This document shows positions 1 to 10,548 of a DNA stretch of 64,000 nt, piece by piece. The stretch's first letter is position 1; each line of letters starts with the position of its first letter. The DNA comes from Scilla litardierei (lineage: Eukaryota; Streptophyta; Magnoliopsida; Asparagales; Asparagaceae). The stretch lies in the NCBI GenBank assembly GCA_030789695.1, contig CM061142.1:569957281-570021280 (forward strand). The letters run 5' to 3'. Position numbers and translations under genes: made by a program. The notes under the pieces were generated by a model, which did not search any database, was not told the origin of the DNA, and saw nothing but the letters and a program-made list of their open reading frames with translations.

Positions 1-1253
1 TTTACTAATTTAGTGTATTTAGACCATAAATGAGAGTTAGCATCCCTAAGATCATCCATAGTTACCTCATCGCCTTCGTCGTCGCTATCATCGGAGGAGG
101 AAGATCCTTGATCATGCTCCTCTCTTGCCATGAAGCACATGTGCGCTTGCTCCACTTTCTCATCATCCGACTCTCCGCTTGAGGAATCCTCGGAGTCGGT
201 GAATGTTGCTCCGACAAGTCCCTTCTTGTACCCCTTTTTGTACTTCTTTGACTTGTCGAACTTCGGCGCCTTCCACTTCTCCTTTTGCTTGTTTTGAGGA
301 CAATTCGCTTTGATGTGTCCCGGCTTATTGCATTTAAAGCACAAAGGTGGAGAGGCGTTAGTAGAAGTAAACTTAGATTTTTGTTTGAAGTTACCCTTTC
401 GGAAGAAGCGATTGAACTTCTTTGCCATGAGTGCAATGGATTCCATGTCCATTTCTTCTTCCGAGTCCTCATCATCGGTAGAGGTGGATGAAGCCGCCTT
501 GAATGCAATCGCCTTTTTCTTAGGCGCATCTAGGTTCAAATAGGACTTCATCTTTTCTTGTAACTTCACCTTGCTATCTTTGCGTACCTCGTATGACATC
601 AAAGTACCCATTAGTTGAACTACGGTATATTTGTTCATGTCATTACCTTCCTCGATGGCGAAGGTACGTTTTTCCCAAGAAGAGGGAAGTCCTTCAATTA
701 GCTTTGAGCACTTCTCCTTTTGAGTGTAGGACTTGCCGAGGGCCTCTAACTCGTTTATTATGTCAACAAAACGAGCGTAATATTCTTTCATCTTCTCGCC
801 CTGTTGCATATGAAACATTTCGTAATCTTTGTTTACGACTACGAGTTTAGAGTCTCTTACCCTACTCATCCCTTCATGAAGTATGAGGAGGGAGTTCCAA
901 ATTTGATATGCACTCTTACATGTGCATATCTTATTGAAATCCTCGGGCTCCAATGCGCATTGCAAGGCGTTCATTGCCTTGGCATTGCTTACCTCCGCGG
1001 CGACCTCCGCGGTAGTCCATTTCTCAAAGTCTTCTTCTTTGGGTTCGATGTATTCCTTCATTGTAGTCCTCCATAAGGATGCACTCCGGAGGAAGGTTTC
1101 CATCCGGCATTTCCAATACCCATAGTTGGTACCGTTGAAGAATGGAGGCCTCGTAGAGGAATGTCCTTCCATCACCGAAGATGCTCCTTCACGGTTCCTG
1201 AAGGTGTCATAGTTGGAAGGTGGAGGCACGGTCTTGTTGTCGTTGGCAGACAT
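1..1253 (-). CDS. Copia-1 gag polyprotein, 5' part (runs off left edge)
   Basis: Structural gag of a Ty1/Copia LTR retrotransposon, which forms the virus-like particle and binds element RNA. Reading the minus strand from the ATG at 1253, the frame is open to the window edge (about 417 codons, no stop). Near residues 40-60 is the gag N-terminal signature NGTNYGYWKCRME. Further on come KSAYQIWNSLL and EKMKEYYARF, typical of the UBN2/Copia gag domain. A CCHC zinc knuckle, CFKCNKPGHIKANC, lies near residues 303-316 and is followed by a Lys-rich then Ser/Asp/Glu-rich stretch. The start lies just downstream of the primer-binding site and LTR, as expected. It is clearly homologous to the gag at 56138-58249, but here the codon matching that copy's internal stop is a sense codon (CGA). 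Protease, integrase and RT, if present, lie outside the window. Confidence 0.9.
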   Translation of the reverse strand, partial: MSANDNKTVPPPSNYDTFRNREGASSVMEGHSSTRPPFFNGTNYGYWKCRMETFLRSASLWRTTMKEYIEPKEEDFEKWTTAEVAAEVSNAKAMNALQCALEPEDFNKICTCKSAYQIWNSLLILHEGMSRVRDSKLVVVNKDYEMFHMQQGEKMKEYYARFVDIINELEALGKSYTQKEKCSKLIEGLPSSWEKRTFAIEEGNDMNKYTVVQLMGTLMSYEVRKDSKVKLQEKMKSYLNLDAPKKKAIAFKAASSTSTDDEDSEEEMDMESIALMAKKFNRFFRKGNFKQKSKFTSTNASPPLCFKCNKPGHIKANCPQNKQKEKWKAPKFDKSKKYKKGYKKGLVGATFTDSEDSSSGESDDEKVEQAHMCFMAREEHDQGSSSSDDSDDEGDEVTMDDLRDANSHLWSKYTKLV

Positions 1254-1265
1254 AGCTAAGAATCT

Positions 1266-1278
1266 GGCTCTGATACCA
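1266..1278 (-). other. Primer-binding site of Copia-1 (initiator Met tRNA type)
   Basis: On the minus strand this reads TGGTATCAGAGCC, the standard Copia primer-binding site complementary to the 3' end of initiator methionine tRNA. It lies 2 bp inside the LTR edge and upstream of the gag ATG, which fixes the element's orientation. Confidence 0.9.
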
Positions 1279-2032
1279 AATGTAATGCCCTACCAGCTAC
1301 TGCACAAGTACTAGAGGGGGGGTGAATAGTACTTTAAAATAATAAGGAGTATAATTCCAAATTAAATTGCAAACAACTACCAAATCAATTTGCGGAAGCT
1401 TAAATTGAATGACAACAACAAAATTAACAATGCAAACAAATGATGTTAATGGGTTCGGATCCACCCAAGTCTCCCCGACTTGTACCCGGTGATCCTACGT
1501 CCCAACCACCCGGATCCCCTCCGGATACTTGAGTTAGAAACCCTAACTCAAGATTTCCACTATGAATATCTTGTGAAAAACCTTCACAAGATCAAATCAT
1601 ACATGCAATAGCAAACGTGAATCCCACAACCCGGGATCACAACCTTCTCTCACAACCGAGAGAATCACAAAGCAATATTAAAGAGTTTAATATGAAATAA
1701 ACAATCTTACCACAAAATCCTGTACCTTGAGTTTTTCTTACCCAAATGATGAAATGAAGGATTTGAGGAAGATGAAGTCACCAAGACCTAGCACCAAGGA
1801 AATGACCAGCAATCGGTGCATAGGGATGATTTGGAGACTTGGATCAAGCAATAGCTTGAAGAGCTCACCAAGAACAACCTTCTCTCTAGATGGATTCTAG
1901 ATCTAGAAATAAGAGAGAATGGGTTTCTTGTGAGGAAGAGAGCTTTAGATTTTAGTGAGAAAGGCTATCTCTTTTGATCTCAATGAATCTCTGAATGGAA
2001 GCTCTAACCTAGATAGAAATGACCTAGGTTCG

Positions 2033-2040
2033 TATTTATA
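2033..2040 (-). promoter_or_regulatory. TATA box of the Copia-1 LTR
   Basis: The minus strand reads TATAAATA, about 55 bp downstream of the last AGTCGGTC motif of the U3 array. The Copia-2 and LTR3 LTRs have the same arrangement. Confidence 0.7.
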
Positions 2041-2094
2041 GGGTCCCATAAAAACAAGTTAGGTCATTCTCCAACGGATAGAAATCTGTGAGAA

Positions 2095-2633
2095 TTAGTC
2101 GGTCAAAGAACAATCACTGACCGACTAGTTCATCAACTAGTCGGTCAGTCAAACAGCATGGACCGACTAAGTGAAGATCTGAGAAGAGATAGAATTTCAG
2201 ACCTAGAAATCTAGTCGGTCCAAGAAGACTTTCTGACCGACTAGTTTCACAACTAGTCGGTCAGTCAGTGAACGTAGACTGACTAAGAGGCAAAATGAAA
2301 TAGTCTGAACACAAGTTGACTTAGTCGGTCCAAGAACAAAAGTTGACCGACTAGATTGTCAACTAGTCGGTCACCAAACGTTCTTAGACCGACTAACGAT
2401 AAACAGTAGCTTAGGAGAAATTTAGCATGAACAGTAAGTCACAACTAGTCGGTCAAAGAAGCATCACTGACCGACTAGTTCACAAACTAGTCGGTCAGTG
2501 AGTCAACGTAGACCGACTAACTGTAAACAGTAAAGTCCAAGAAATTAAGGAATCAAACTAGTCGGTCCAAGAAGAGTTACCGACCGACTAGATCACCATC
2601 TAGTCGGTCAGTACTTGTTCTTGTACCAACTAA
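2095..2633. repeat. U3 array of AGTCGGTC / GACCGACT inverted motifs (Copia-1)
   Basis: Five units begin near 2097, 2213, 2323, 2447 and 2560, a period of 110-124 bp. Each holds four copies of an 8-10 bp motif in alternating orientation, spaced about 24, 17 and 23 bp. The middle pair forms a 12-bp hairpin with a 4-base loop, for example GACCGACTAGTT / AACTAGTCGGTC. In the unit near 2580 the two loop-side base pairs are AT/AT instead of TT/AA, so pairing is kept. Sequence between motifs is much less similar from unit to unit. Confidence 0.9.
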
Positions 2634-3033
2634 CATGCATAATAAAGTCCGAATCGAAGCGCGATGCTTCGAGGAAGTTAGAATGAACTTGTGCAAGGAT
2701 CCTAGAGCTACGAAATGAGCGTAATGAAGATAGAAACGTAAGATATACTCAAGGCTTAACATTCTATATATCGAAGCTAAAAGACTATAAATAAAACCTT
2801 AATAAACGGTCTTTGAGAGCTTCGATTGAATCTTCATAACTTCCAAAATGGCGCATGAGCTTCAACGAAGCTTTAGGCATGAATACGAGCTTTGGGAAGT
2901 GTTGAGATGTCGCTTTGAATGTTCTCGTGAATTTGGCGACGATCTCCAATACTGCGCTCACAAATTGTTAGTTCATGGATTATTTATGTTTGCTCATCAT
3001 CAAAACCAAATCCGGGGAGTCCAATATTCAACA

Positions 3034-4796
3034 GTGGAGGGGCGTTCGGAAGCAGGGGAGATGGCGGTGACTTGGCGAGGGGCGCCTGGGCGTGCGGTTG
3101 TCGTGGAGGAAGACGGCGACTGGGGACTCCCAGCATCGTCAGCGGTGTGGCGAGGGAGTGCATGGAGGAGGAGGAGGGCCTTGATGTAGAAGGTGGCGAA
3201 GCGAGCTTTAGGGTAGACGGGGACTTTGCAATAACAGGGGAGGTCTAGCGGGGCTCGTCGGAGTTGAGAGCGAGAGGTAAAGGAAGGGGTTCTCAGGGAT
3301 ATGCATGGCTTTTTAAGGGGAGGGGCTGGAGGCTACTGGGGGTTGGGGCTCGGGCATCGGGGTTGAAAGGGGGGATGCGAGATTGGCGGACTGGAGGGGG
3401 GTCTGAGTATTACGAGGGACGGTGGGGAGACGGAGGTAGCCGGTGAGTTCCTGTGGCCGTGAGAAAAAGGGGAAACAGAGGAGATTGTTTTGAGACAGGG
3501 GAGGTGGATTCGGGGAAATCGGAGGCGTGAGGGGGTTTTCGCAGGCGGGTGAGGGGTCGAAGCAACTCGAGGGTAGCGGCCTGGGAGCCTGCCGATTAGG
3601 GGAGGTCGGCGACGAGAGGTGGTCGAAGGCCGAGAGGGCTGTGCGGAGAGGCGACCAGTGGCGGGAGATTAGGCGTGGGGCGGTGCTTGCCTGAGAGCGA
3701 ACGGTGGACAAGGCTGGTGTGTGGCGTCGGAAGACAGAGGAGGCGCGGTCTGTACATGGATTGATTTCGAAGTGATGAGCACCTGGGCTTGAAGAGAAGG
3801 GGGAGAGGTTCAGCTTTTGTATGGATTTAGAAATAAGAGGGGTTTGTTTTGCATGGAGTTTTTGTAGGGTGAGGAAAAAGGAAGTGAACCGGAGGAAGAA
3901 TTAAGGCTGCTGCCATCCTCTTCTTTTGGTTCGTTTAAAACGTGTAGGGGGATTCGTGCGTGGGTGGATGACGTGGGAAGTGATTACGTGGGAGGATGAG
4001 AGAAGATCGCGCATGAATTAGTCGAGAGTATCTCGCATGCATGAGATCATTGGGAATACCCATTCGCAACAAGATGACGTGGGGAGAGGAAACATAAGAT
4101 ATGATAACAAAATAGTTTGTTTTAAAGATTTTATATTCAAAGAGATTATTTAAGAGCTAATTTAAGTTTTAGATTAAAATATAATAATTAGTTAATGTAT
4201 AATAGTTTATTAAGATTATATGAGTAACATGTTGATTTAGATATTTGGATATTATTTAAGTTGTAGTAAAACTTATTAAAATTCAATTAATATTTGTTTC
4301 GAAAATTGGTACGAGCGATATTAGGTTTTAGATCCGATTTAACCAATCAACTTAAGATCGAATTCAGAACGATCGGCTCGGTTAGGATAACGGCAAGATT
4401 GGATTTCATGAGCTGATTCGGTTAGTATATCCTGATTAGAGAAATTGTTTTGGTTAAGGTAATAAATTAAGATATGATAATTTTGTCAAGATTATAATGG
4501 ATTGGTGGAAATTAATTGGGATATAAGTCTTATTAAGATATAGAGAGCGGGGATTCGATTTGGATACCATGATCGGTTAAGATCACAATTCTTTTGGAAC
4601 TCAAATTGATTTCCGATTTGATTTGACAAGATCTGATTCGTATGGTTAGGGCTGGGTTACTGATTAAGATAATCGGACGATCTCGCCCCTGCAAACAACA
4701 TCAACAAAAAGTAAAATCATATAATAAAATATATAACAAGTTACTATACCAATTAAATACACGCGAAATACATATATAGGAAAACAGGCCGTTACA
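3034..4796 (-). mobile_element. Gypsy LTR C, fragment interrupted by Copia-1
   Basis: A long Gypsy LTR in minus orientation. Its minus-strand start at 4796 reads TGTAACGGCCTG, like the starts of LTR B (TGTAACGACCGG), LTR A (TGCAACGACCTG) and LTR D (TGTAACGACC). Part 3040-3900 is strongly purine-rich on the plus strand, so CT-rich in the sense direction, like the presumed leaders in LTRs A and B. Part 3900-4796 is AT-rich. The other end is cut by Copia-1. Reading frames in the GA-rich part are composition artefacts. It was inserted into the gag-protease of element Y at 4797. Confidence 0.65.
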
Positions 4797-7476
4797 GATA
4801 TTCATTAGGGTTTGTACGGGTGACGCCTAGTGATCGACGTCCTCTCAGTCGTTGGGGCAAGGGCTCTTGTTGTTGACAGCGGTGACAGGTGAATGGTCTC
4901 AACGACTCCCCCGCTAGTGATGTCTGGGGGCTTTTCCCTCATGTTGACGTCAATCGCCACTCTTCTCAGAACTCGGACTTCATCAGCTATGATCTCCAAA
5001 TTCTCTTTTCCTTTGCTCTTTGTCAGAGCAACTTTCCTAAATCTGGGGGGAGTCGACCGGGAGATACATACTTCTTCAGCGACTTCTTCTTTCTCCAACC
5101 CAATATGCTCCTCGAGCCCATCCAAGCGCTCAGGGGGTTCCTTGAAAGAACCTCCCATGATCCTGTTTCAACAATTCTCTCTTCCTCTACCTCCAGCAGG
5201 TTACATCGGGGTTCCTCCGGCGGAAGCTTCATTGACAACGCCCAGTCGAATTTTACTTTTTGGTCTCCCATGTTCAGGGACAGTTTCCCTTTCTTGACGT
5301 CTATGAGTACGCCTGTGGTTGACATAAAGGGTCTCCCGAGGATAATCGAAGTGTGATTATCCTCATGCATGTCCATAACTACGAAATCGACTGGCACATG
5401 CACACCGCTGACATTGACCGGTAAGTCGTCGAATACCCCCATCGGGTACTTTACTGATTTGTCTGCCAGCTGAAGAGTCATTCCCATGGGTTCAAGCTCA
5501 CCCATATTTATCCTCTTGTAAAGTGATAGGGGCATCAAACTCACGCTTGCACCCAAGTCGACAAGCGCTCGATTGATTTATACCTCCCCTATTGAGCATG
5601 GGATAGAAAAACTCCCGGGGTGTTTAAGCTTTGTCGGATTGGCTCGTTGAATTAGAGCGTTGCATTCCACCATGAGGACAACTTTCTCTTTTCTCGTCCC
5701 CTTCGTAACTAGGTCCTTCAGAAATTTTGCATACGAGGAGATGGTCTCGATTGCTTCCAGAAAGGGGATTTGCAGACTCAGGTCCTTCACCATTTCGAAG
5801 AACTTGCCGTACTTTTCATCAATTTTTGCTTTGGCAAGCCTCTGTGGGAATGGAACTGTAGGCTTGAAGACCCTTGAGTTGTCGCCCTCATTTTTCTTCT
5901 TCTCTTCAGAAATTCCCTCCGGAGTCACGGGGTTTGACGTCGAAGCTCCATTGTCATTTACTTCCAGATTTGGTCTCTCATTGACCAATGGAGCTTCAGG
6001 TTCTTTTACAGCCTCCCACGCCAGAATCTGTGTACCACTTCTCAAGACTATTGCGGAGACATTTGCTTGATCGTGCGTCAAGGCTAGTGTTTGGTTGGGT
6101 CCCCTTGGGTTCACCTCTAGCTACCCCGGCAGCTGCCCTTGTGCCTTCTGAAGGTTGGCCACTTGTAACTCCAGCTGGGTCACTTGATCGGCCAAATACT
6201 TCTGCCCAATCTGCAGCTGAAGGTTGATCTTCTCCTGATTTGATATATACTGAGTCAGGAGGTTCTCGATCGGAGAGACCACCCGTTGTTGATTGTATTG
6301 TTGCTGCTGGGGTGGTGGATGCTGATTTCTAGGAGGGTACTGCTGATATATCTGCTGCCGAGGTGGATGGGGCTGATATAACTGATGCTGAGGTTGCTGA
6401 TACGGTACCCTGTAGCTGAAGTTCGGGTGGTTCCGGTTGTTAGGAGAATATGTGGGATTGGAACTTGTCCTCGGTGGATAGGGTGCATTACCTGTGGGGT
6501 TATAAAGAGGTCACTTGCTTGATCCACCGGTGCCGAGATATCTCCACCATCAAATTCTCCCAAGACTTCAGTTTCTATCGCTGCTACATGCTGAGTGTTG
6601 GCGCCACCGGCCCCCTACCATGAATGCTGAGATCTGGGTGGAAAGCAAATCAAATTTGCTAGACAGTTTGTCAACTTCCTCTACCCGGTGCATTCCTCTA
6701 GAATTTGGTGTGGCGCGTTCATCGCTTTCATTGTTCGATGCCACATTTTCCAGAATATTTCCGGCATCTACTTCATTCCTTGCCCTGAAGGATCCTCCCG
6801 TTGCGGCATCCATTGAGGATTTTAAGTCGTCCCTCAACCCATTGTAAAACAAGTTTATAATCTACCAGTGGGGGGGCTCATGGTGAGGGCATTTTCTTTG
6901 CATTTCCTTGAACCTCATCCATGCTTCATGCAATTATTCATGGCTGGCCTGGGAGAAGGAGGAGATTTCGCTTCTTAGCTTCATTGACTCCCCAGGAGGA
7001 AAGAACTTGTTCAGGAATGCATTTGAAAGCTTCTCATAGGTTGTAAATGTATTGGGGTCCTTCCCCCTCAGCCATTGTTTTGCCTTGTCCCGTAGATAGA
7101 ATGAGAATAATCTCAACCGGATCGCTTCGGTTGACAAGCCAGTGATTTTGAAAGTCTCGTACTTCTCCAGAAAAGAATCCAGGTGCTCGATCAGGTTCTC
7201 CATAGGAGCCCCAGAAAACTGGTCCTGCTGGATCCAAGCCACTAGCGATGGCTTTAGCTCAAAGTTTTCGATCGTGATGGCCGGAGGTTGAATGCTAGAC
7301 GTGGATCCGATGGACGACATAGAATACTCGAGCAGAGACTTCTGAGGAACGATATTTCCAGCCATGGAAAACTCTTCTCTTCTTCTTCTTTCAGCGTTGA
7401 CATGCCTCAGAGTGGCGTTGATCTCGGGATCTAGAGGAACTAAGTCGTCAGGACTTCTTGAGTTCCTGCGCATCAA
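4797..7476 (-). pseudogene. Athila-like gag-protease of element Y, broken by stops
   Basis: A remnant of an Athila-lineage Ty3/Gypsy gag-protease. From the start at 7476, residues about 55-180 carry the gag domain, with signature AIRLRLFSFYLRDKAKQWL and NAFLNKFFPPG. A Gln/Pro-rich region follows. Near codon 640 is the aspartic protease active-site segment LVDLGASVSLMP, then TSIILGRPF. The pieces opening at 7476, 6852, 6114 and 5556 are all in one frame, so most of the damage is nonsense: at least six in-frame stops, including TAA at 6934, TGA at 6568 and TAA at 5578. A frameshift seems to follow near 5100-5160. No zinc knuckle was recognised. LTR C interrupts it at 4796, and RT/integrase would lie beyond the left edge. 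Confidence 0.85.
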
Positions 7477-7642
7477 AAATCAAAATACACCGTGAAGCAC
7501 GTATGGTATGATGCGAAATAAAACAGAAAATGAAAAATGAAAAATAAAAATAATAGTGTAGAATGTGAAAATTATCACGAGGCAAGGATGTGAGCTAGTC
7601 TCGAGGGATTACATGGTCCTATATGAAAGAAGCACGTTGCTT

Positions 7643-7659
7643 CCTCGGCAACGGCACCA
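7643..7659 (-). other. Primer-binding site of element Y (tRNA-Asp type, degenerate)
   Basis: The minus strand reads TGGTGCCGTTGCCGAGG, two changes from the TGGCGCCGTTGCCGGGG of element Z. Athila-lineage elements are known to use this tRNA-Asp-type site. It lies 7 bp inside the Y LTR edge at 7667. Confidence 0.7.
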
Positions 7660-7666
7660 TAAAGCT

Positions 7667-8191
7667 TGACGTCCCCTAGATTTGGCACTATATAAATTCG
7701 GAACGTGGATACCAGGATTAAATATTTATAACCGCAAGCGCACGATGTTGTAGTGTGGCTTGGGGTTCGAACACGGGGAGGCGTGTGATGTGCTTGAGAA
7801 CAAATAGGAACCGGATCACCCGGTGGGTGAGCTAGCCCTATCGCTTGGTGGGTTGTCACGATATGAAACTATGGAAAGGTGTAAGATATAAAAAGTAACC
7901 TAAGACTTTGGTTTCCACCCTATCATGAGTTCTCTCTATTACGACCAACGGAAAGGAATACGATCGGATTCTAGGGTTTAGTGGTGAGGCGTTGCCTCTA
8001 ATAGCGGTACCTAGCGTCCCATGGGCCCGATATTCTGGTCGATGCCCAGGATGATACGCTACGTCTAACCGGGTTCAGATGGTGGGCATTCTCATGTCCA
8101 ACACCGACCGACTCTGGGAGCACTAAGCTTGCAACGATTGCTCCCAACATTTCAACCTGCCGTTCCTACGAGCTAGGAATCAATGTCTACG
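7667..8191 (-). mobile_element. 5' LTR of element Y, inner (3') part
   Basis: The LTR edge next to the primer-binding site reads TGACGTCCCC on the plus strand. It runs 525 bp to the X insertion. The last five bases (CTACG, 8187-8191) are repeated at 26524-26528 right after X, where the LTR resumes. Together the parts make an LTR of about 1.58 kb. No gene is seen in it. Confidence 0.75.
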
Positions 8192-8505
8192 TAATAACTC
8201 CATATTTTACACCTTTTTCTGCATGTTTGCATGCCACTTTGACCGCTCATATCGCGTTTTTTGACGATTATTCGACAATATTGCGATGCTTTTCACGATT
8301 TCTTGTTTTTGTCGTATTTCAGGAGATATGGAGCGATTTGGAGTGATTTTGAGATCAAGAGGATTTGCACCCACTTTGGAGTGTCGCCCACGGCTCATTT
8401 GCAGACTTATCGGTGATGGAGGATGAGTGGAAGAAGAATGAACTTCATAGGAGCGACGAAGAGGAGAAACAGAGAATATTGGGCATTTACCGCATGCCAC
8501 TCGGC

Positions 8506-9127
8506 CGAGTGAAGCACACACTCGGCCGAGCAAGAAAGCCCACTCGGCAGACCAGAACGGATACGTGCACAATGTTTTTCAGCGTATACTCGGCCGAATG
8601 ACAAAGTCCTACTCGGCCGAGTGAGGAAGCTCACTCGCCCGAGTACGTCAGGGAAATTTTCCAGAGAAGAGGCCGAATCTACTGCGATTCCCAGAGACCC
8701 GTCGATGGCCTACTCGGCTGAGTACACCTTACCACTCGGCCGAATGATGAAAGCTACTCGGCCGAGCCACCCCCGGAGACAGACCCCTAAGGACCTCGAA
8801 GTTACTGTTTTTCTACAGGGTCTGTCACTCGACCGAGTAGAGAAGTCCACTCGACCGAGTGAAGAATCCCACTCGGCCAAGAGACGCCGATGACACACAC
8901 GCCGAGATTTTCAGACAGCCTTCCACTATTTTGAAATCTGCTATCATTTCAGCAATCAAAGTATTTTTATCATATTATTTATGGATATTAGACTTCATGA
9001 TGGTTCCAACGCCGCCAAGAACACGCCAATCGGAGGTCGGATGAAATCTGGAGAATTTCTGCAAGTTGACGCTGCAGTGCTGGAATTTCCACTCGGTCGA
9101 GTCAGATTGCCACTCGGCCCGAGTGGC
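8506..9127. repeat. U3 array of CTCGGCCGAG palindromes, X 5' LTR
   Basis: Groups of three ACTCGGCCGAGTG-like palindromes start near 8508, 8590, 8712 and 8826, plus a pair near 9092-9112. Within a group the spacing is about 21-24 bp. Point variants include CTCGACCGAG, CTCGGCCAAG and CTCGCCCGAG. The near-copy in the 3' LTR is at 12834-13455. Confidence 0.9.
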
Positions 9128-9218
9128 GGCTGGCCCAGATTTTAAGTTGCGGTTAGGGCTGTTTTTGGGCACGATTTTGAGGGGTTTTCTAGGGTTATTT
9201 GCTAGGGTTTTGGGAGGC

Positions 9219-9227
9219 TATATAAGG
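9219..9227 (+). promoter_or_regulatory. TATA box of the X 5' LTR
   Basis: CTATATAAG lies about 95 bp after the last palindrome. The same sequence occurs at 25381 in the other X LTR, now separated from its palindromes by the Z insertion. Confidence 0.7.
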
Positions 9228-9559
9228 TTTTTGCAGCCGTCATTAGAGGGGGTTCCACATGTTTTCTTAGGGATTTTTTTAGAGGTTAGGCCATGCCCTA
9301 GGCCCCCTCTTGGATCTAAAAGCTTGTATTTGGATTGAAGATCTTCATCAAAGCTAAGTATTTTGTTCTTGTTATTTGAATCTTTGTTTTTTCTATCTTT
9401 TTGTATGCAAGCAATGATTTTTATTGATTCTCATATCGTTATTGCTATGCTTGAGTAGATTTGTTGTTCTAGGGCATGTGGATGAACCATATGGATCTAA
9501 TTTCAGATTTGTGATGAATGAATTTCTAAATTTCTAGAATTGCTAGTAGGTCAAGTTTT

Positions 9560-9576
9560 TGGCGCCGTTGTCGGGG
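9560..9576 (+). other. Primer-binding site of element X (tRNA-Asp type)
   Basis: TGGCGCCGTTGTCGGGG, six bases after the LTR end, is the Athila-lineage tRNA-Asp-type primer site. It shows that X is a plus-strand element. Confidence 0.85.
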
Positions 9577-9756
9577 AGGTGTTTCCCGTTGGGTGCCAAT
9601 TTGTCACAATTAGGTTGATTAGACCACGAAGAAAAAAAATTAACAAAAATAAATTTTCACCCTTGCCACCATTATTATCATTTCTATATTCTCTTGTGCC
9701 ACTGATATTTTTCTTCAGGTATTTGTCTTTGTTGATCAAGTTATCCGAAAAGCACA

Positions 9757-10548
9757 ATGATGAGTACAGACTCTGACCTGCAAAACGATGAAACTTTTGC
9801 ATCCCTACTGGAGGAACTCGTGGATGAAGTTCAAACCACGGGACCTATTGCCATCAATATAGAGGACCACCTTGAACAACTATTCGCCACCTACATCATT
9901 GATCAACTCTCCACAGAAGGAACAATCAAAGGCAGCATTAGGGTCGATATTAGAAATAACAAGCTGTATCTGGAAGTTGACGGAGTCCCTCAACCGCCAA
10001 TGAATGAAGTCATCGAAACATGCACCGAAGAGATCAACGCTCGAGAAGAGCTACCTTGGGATACCCACGTTCAGGGAAGTATACTTGATGAATCCTTTTG
10101 TGACACCGGTTTATACACTGACTTATCCTTTGATGGCAGGTGCGAACAAGAGGAGAGCGGTAGTTCAATTGATTTGGGAGCAGAGTTACCTGAGCAGCTG
10201 AGAGAGGATACCACGAAGATAGCTATCACATCGCAAGAGGATATTGAATTATTTCCAGGGAAGTATCGTCCACCACTATTTATTTCATATATTTCTATAG
10301 ACGATCCTCTTTGGAATACTTTTATTATGAGTGTGAAATTTTTGCAGCGAACTGATGCATCCTATTCTCTGCAGGGTACAGGTGGAGTCCTTGTGAGAAT
10401 GCTGGAGGATGCATTGCTGGAGTTCGTTGGAGTCCGTGGACACATGCGTCTGGCAGAGCCACGGAAGGAGCAGTTGGAGCAATTGCCTGCACCGGCAAAG
10501 ATACTGGATCCGCCTTTTACTATAGGTGATATCAATCCAGTAGTGTAG
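9757..10548 (+). CDS. Unknown 263-aa acidic protein, the only ORF of element X
   Basis: Not recognised as any standard retrotransposon domain: there is no zinc knuckle, protease DSG/DLG, RT or integrase motif. It sits where gag would be, about 180 bp after the primer-binding site. A pyrimidine run ending in CAG shortly before the start (about 9710-9718) could be a splice acceptor. There are two adjacent ATGs (9757, 9760). The N-terminal 170 residues are rich in Asp/Glu (for example LLEELVDEVQ, EEINAREELPWD). The C-terminal part is more hydrophobic with basic patches (GVRGHMRLAEPRKEQLEQL) and ends TIGDINPVV. The uninterrupted frame contrasts with the stop-ridden gags nearby. It may be a captured host exon, a fast-evolving accessory protein or a gag remnant. 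Confidence 0.6.
   Translation: MMSTDSDLQNDETFASLLEELVDEVQTTGPIAINIEDHLEQLFATYIIDQLSTEGTIKGSIRVDIRNNKLYLEVDGVPQPPMNEVIETCTEEINAREELPWDTHVQGSILDESFCDTGLYTDLSFDGRCEQEESGSSIDLGAELPEQLREDTTKIAITSQEDIELFPGKYRPPLFISYISIDDPLWNTFIMSVKFLQRTDASYSLQGTGGVLVRMLEDALLEFVGVRGHMRLAEPRKEQLEQLPAPAKILDPPFTIGDINPVV

Larger units (their letters stand above)
1281..3033 (-). mobile_element. 5' LTR of Copia-1
   Basis: An LTR of 1753 bp. On the minus strand it begins TGTTGAATATTGG (plus-strand end at 3033) and ends beside the primer-binding site. Its two ends match those of the Copia-2 LTRs at 54444 and 59575 (TGTTGAGTATTG start, GGGCATAACA-type end, shared sequence ahead of both ends), so the elements are related subfamilies. 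It holds a U3 inverted-motif array at 2095-2633 and a TATA box at 2033-2040. It was inserted into Gypsy LTR C. The 5 bp after the right end are GTGGA, but the partner duplication is outside the window. Confidence 0.88.
8192..9553 (+). mobile_element. 5' LTR of element X (internally deleted)
   Basis: It starts TAATAACTCC where the 3' LTR has TGATCACTCC, and ends at AGGTCA, directly before a tRNA-Asp primer-binding site. It aligns by eye with 12521-13460 plus 25294 onward, but is only 1362 bp against about 2170 bp for the 3' LTR. Sequence matching about 25710-26520, including the constant-loop hairpin array, is missing. It has a CTCGGCCGAG array at 8506-9127 and a TATA box near 9219. The left target duplication is CTACG at 8187-8191. 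Confidence 0.85.

Noticed and set aside
3264..3711. Frames in the GA-rich stretch of LTR C, likewise 36140-36904 and 42205-42653
   Set aside because: Purine/pyrimidine asymmetry of LTR leaders gives long frames by composition; no conserved protein was seen between the three.
8207..8898. Several 60-120 codon frames with repeated RPS, SAE and LGRV phrases
   Set aside because: They are translations of the CTCGGCCGAG palindromes on both strands, repeated wherever the array occurs.
8506..9127. CRISPR-like look of short palindromic repeats with spacers
   Set aside because: Repeats are only 10-14 bp, spacing is about 22 bp, there are no cas genes, and the context is plant LTR promoters.
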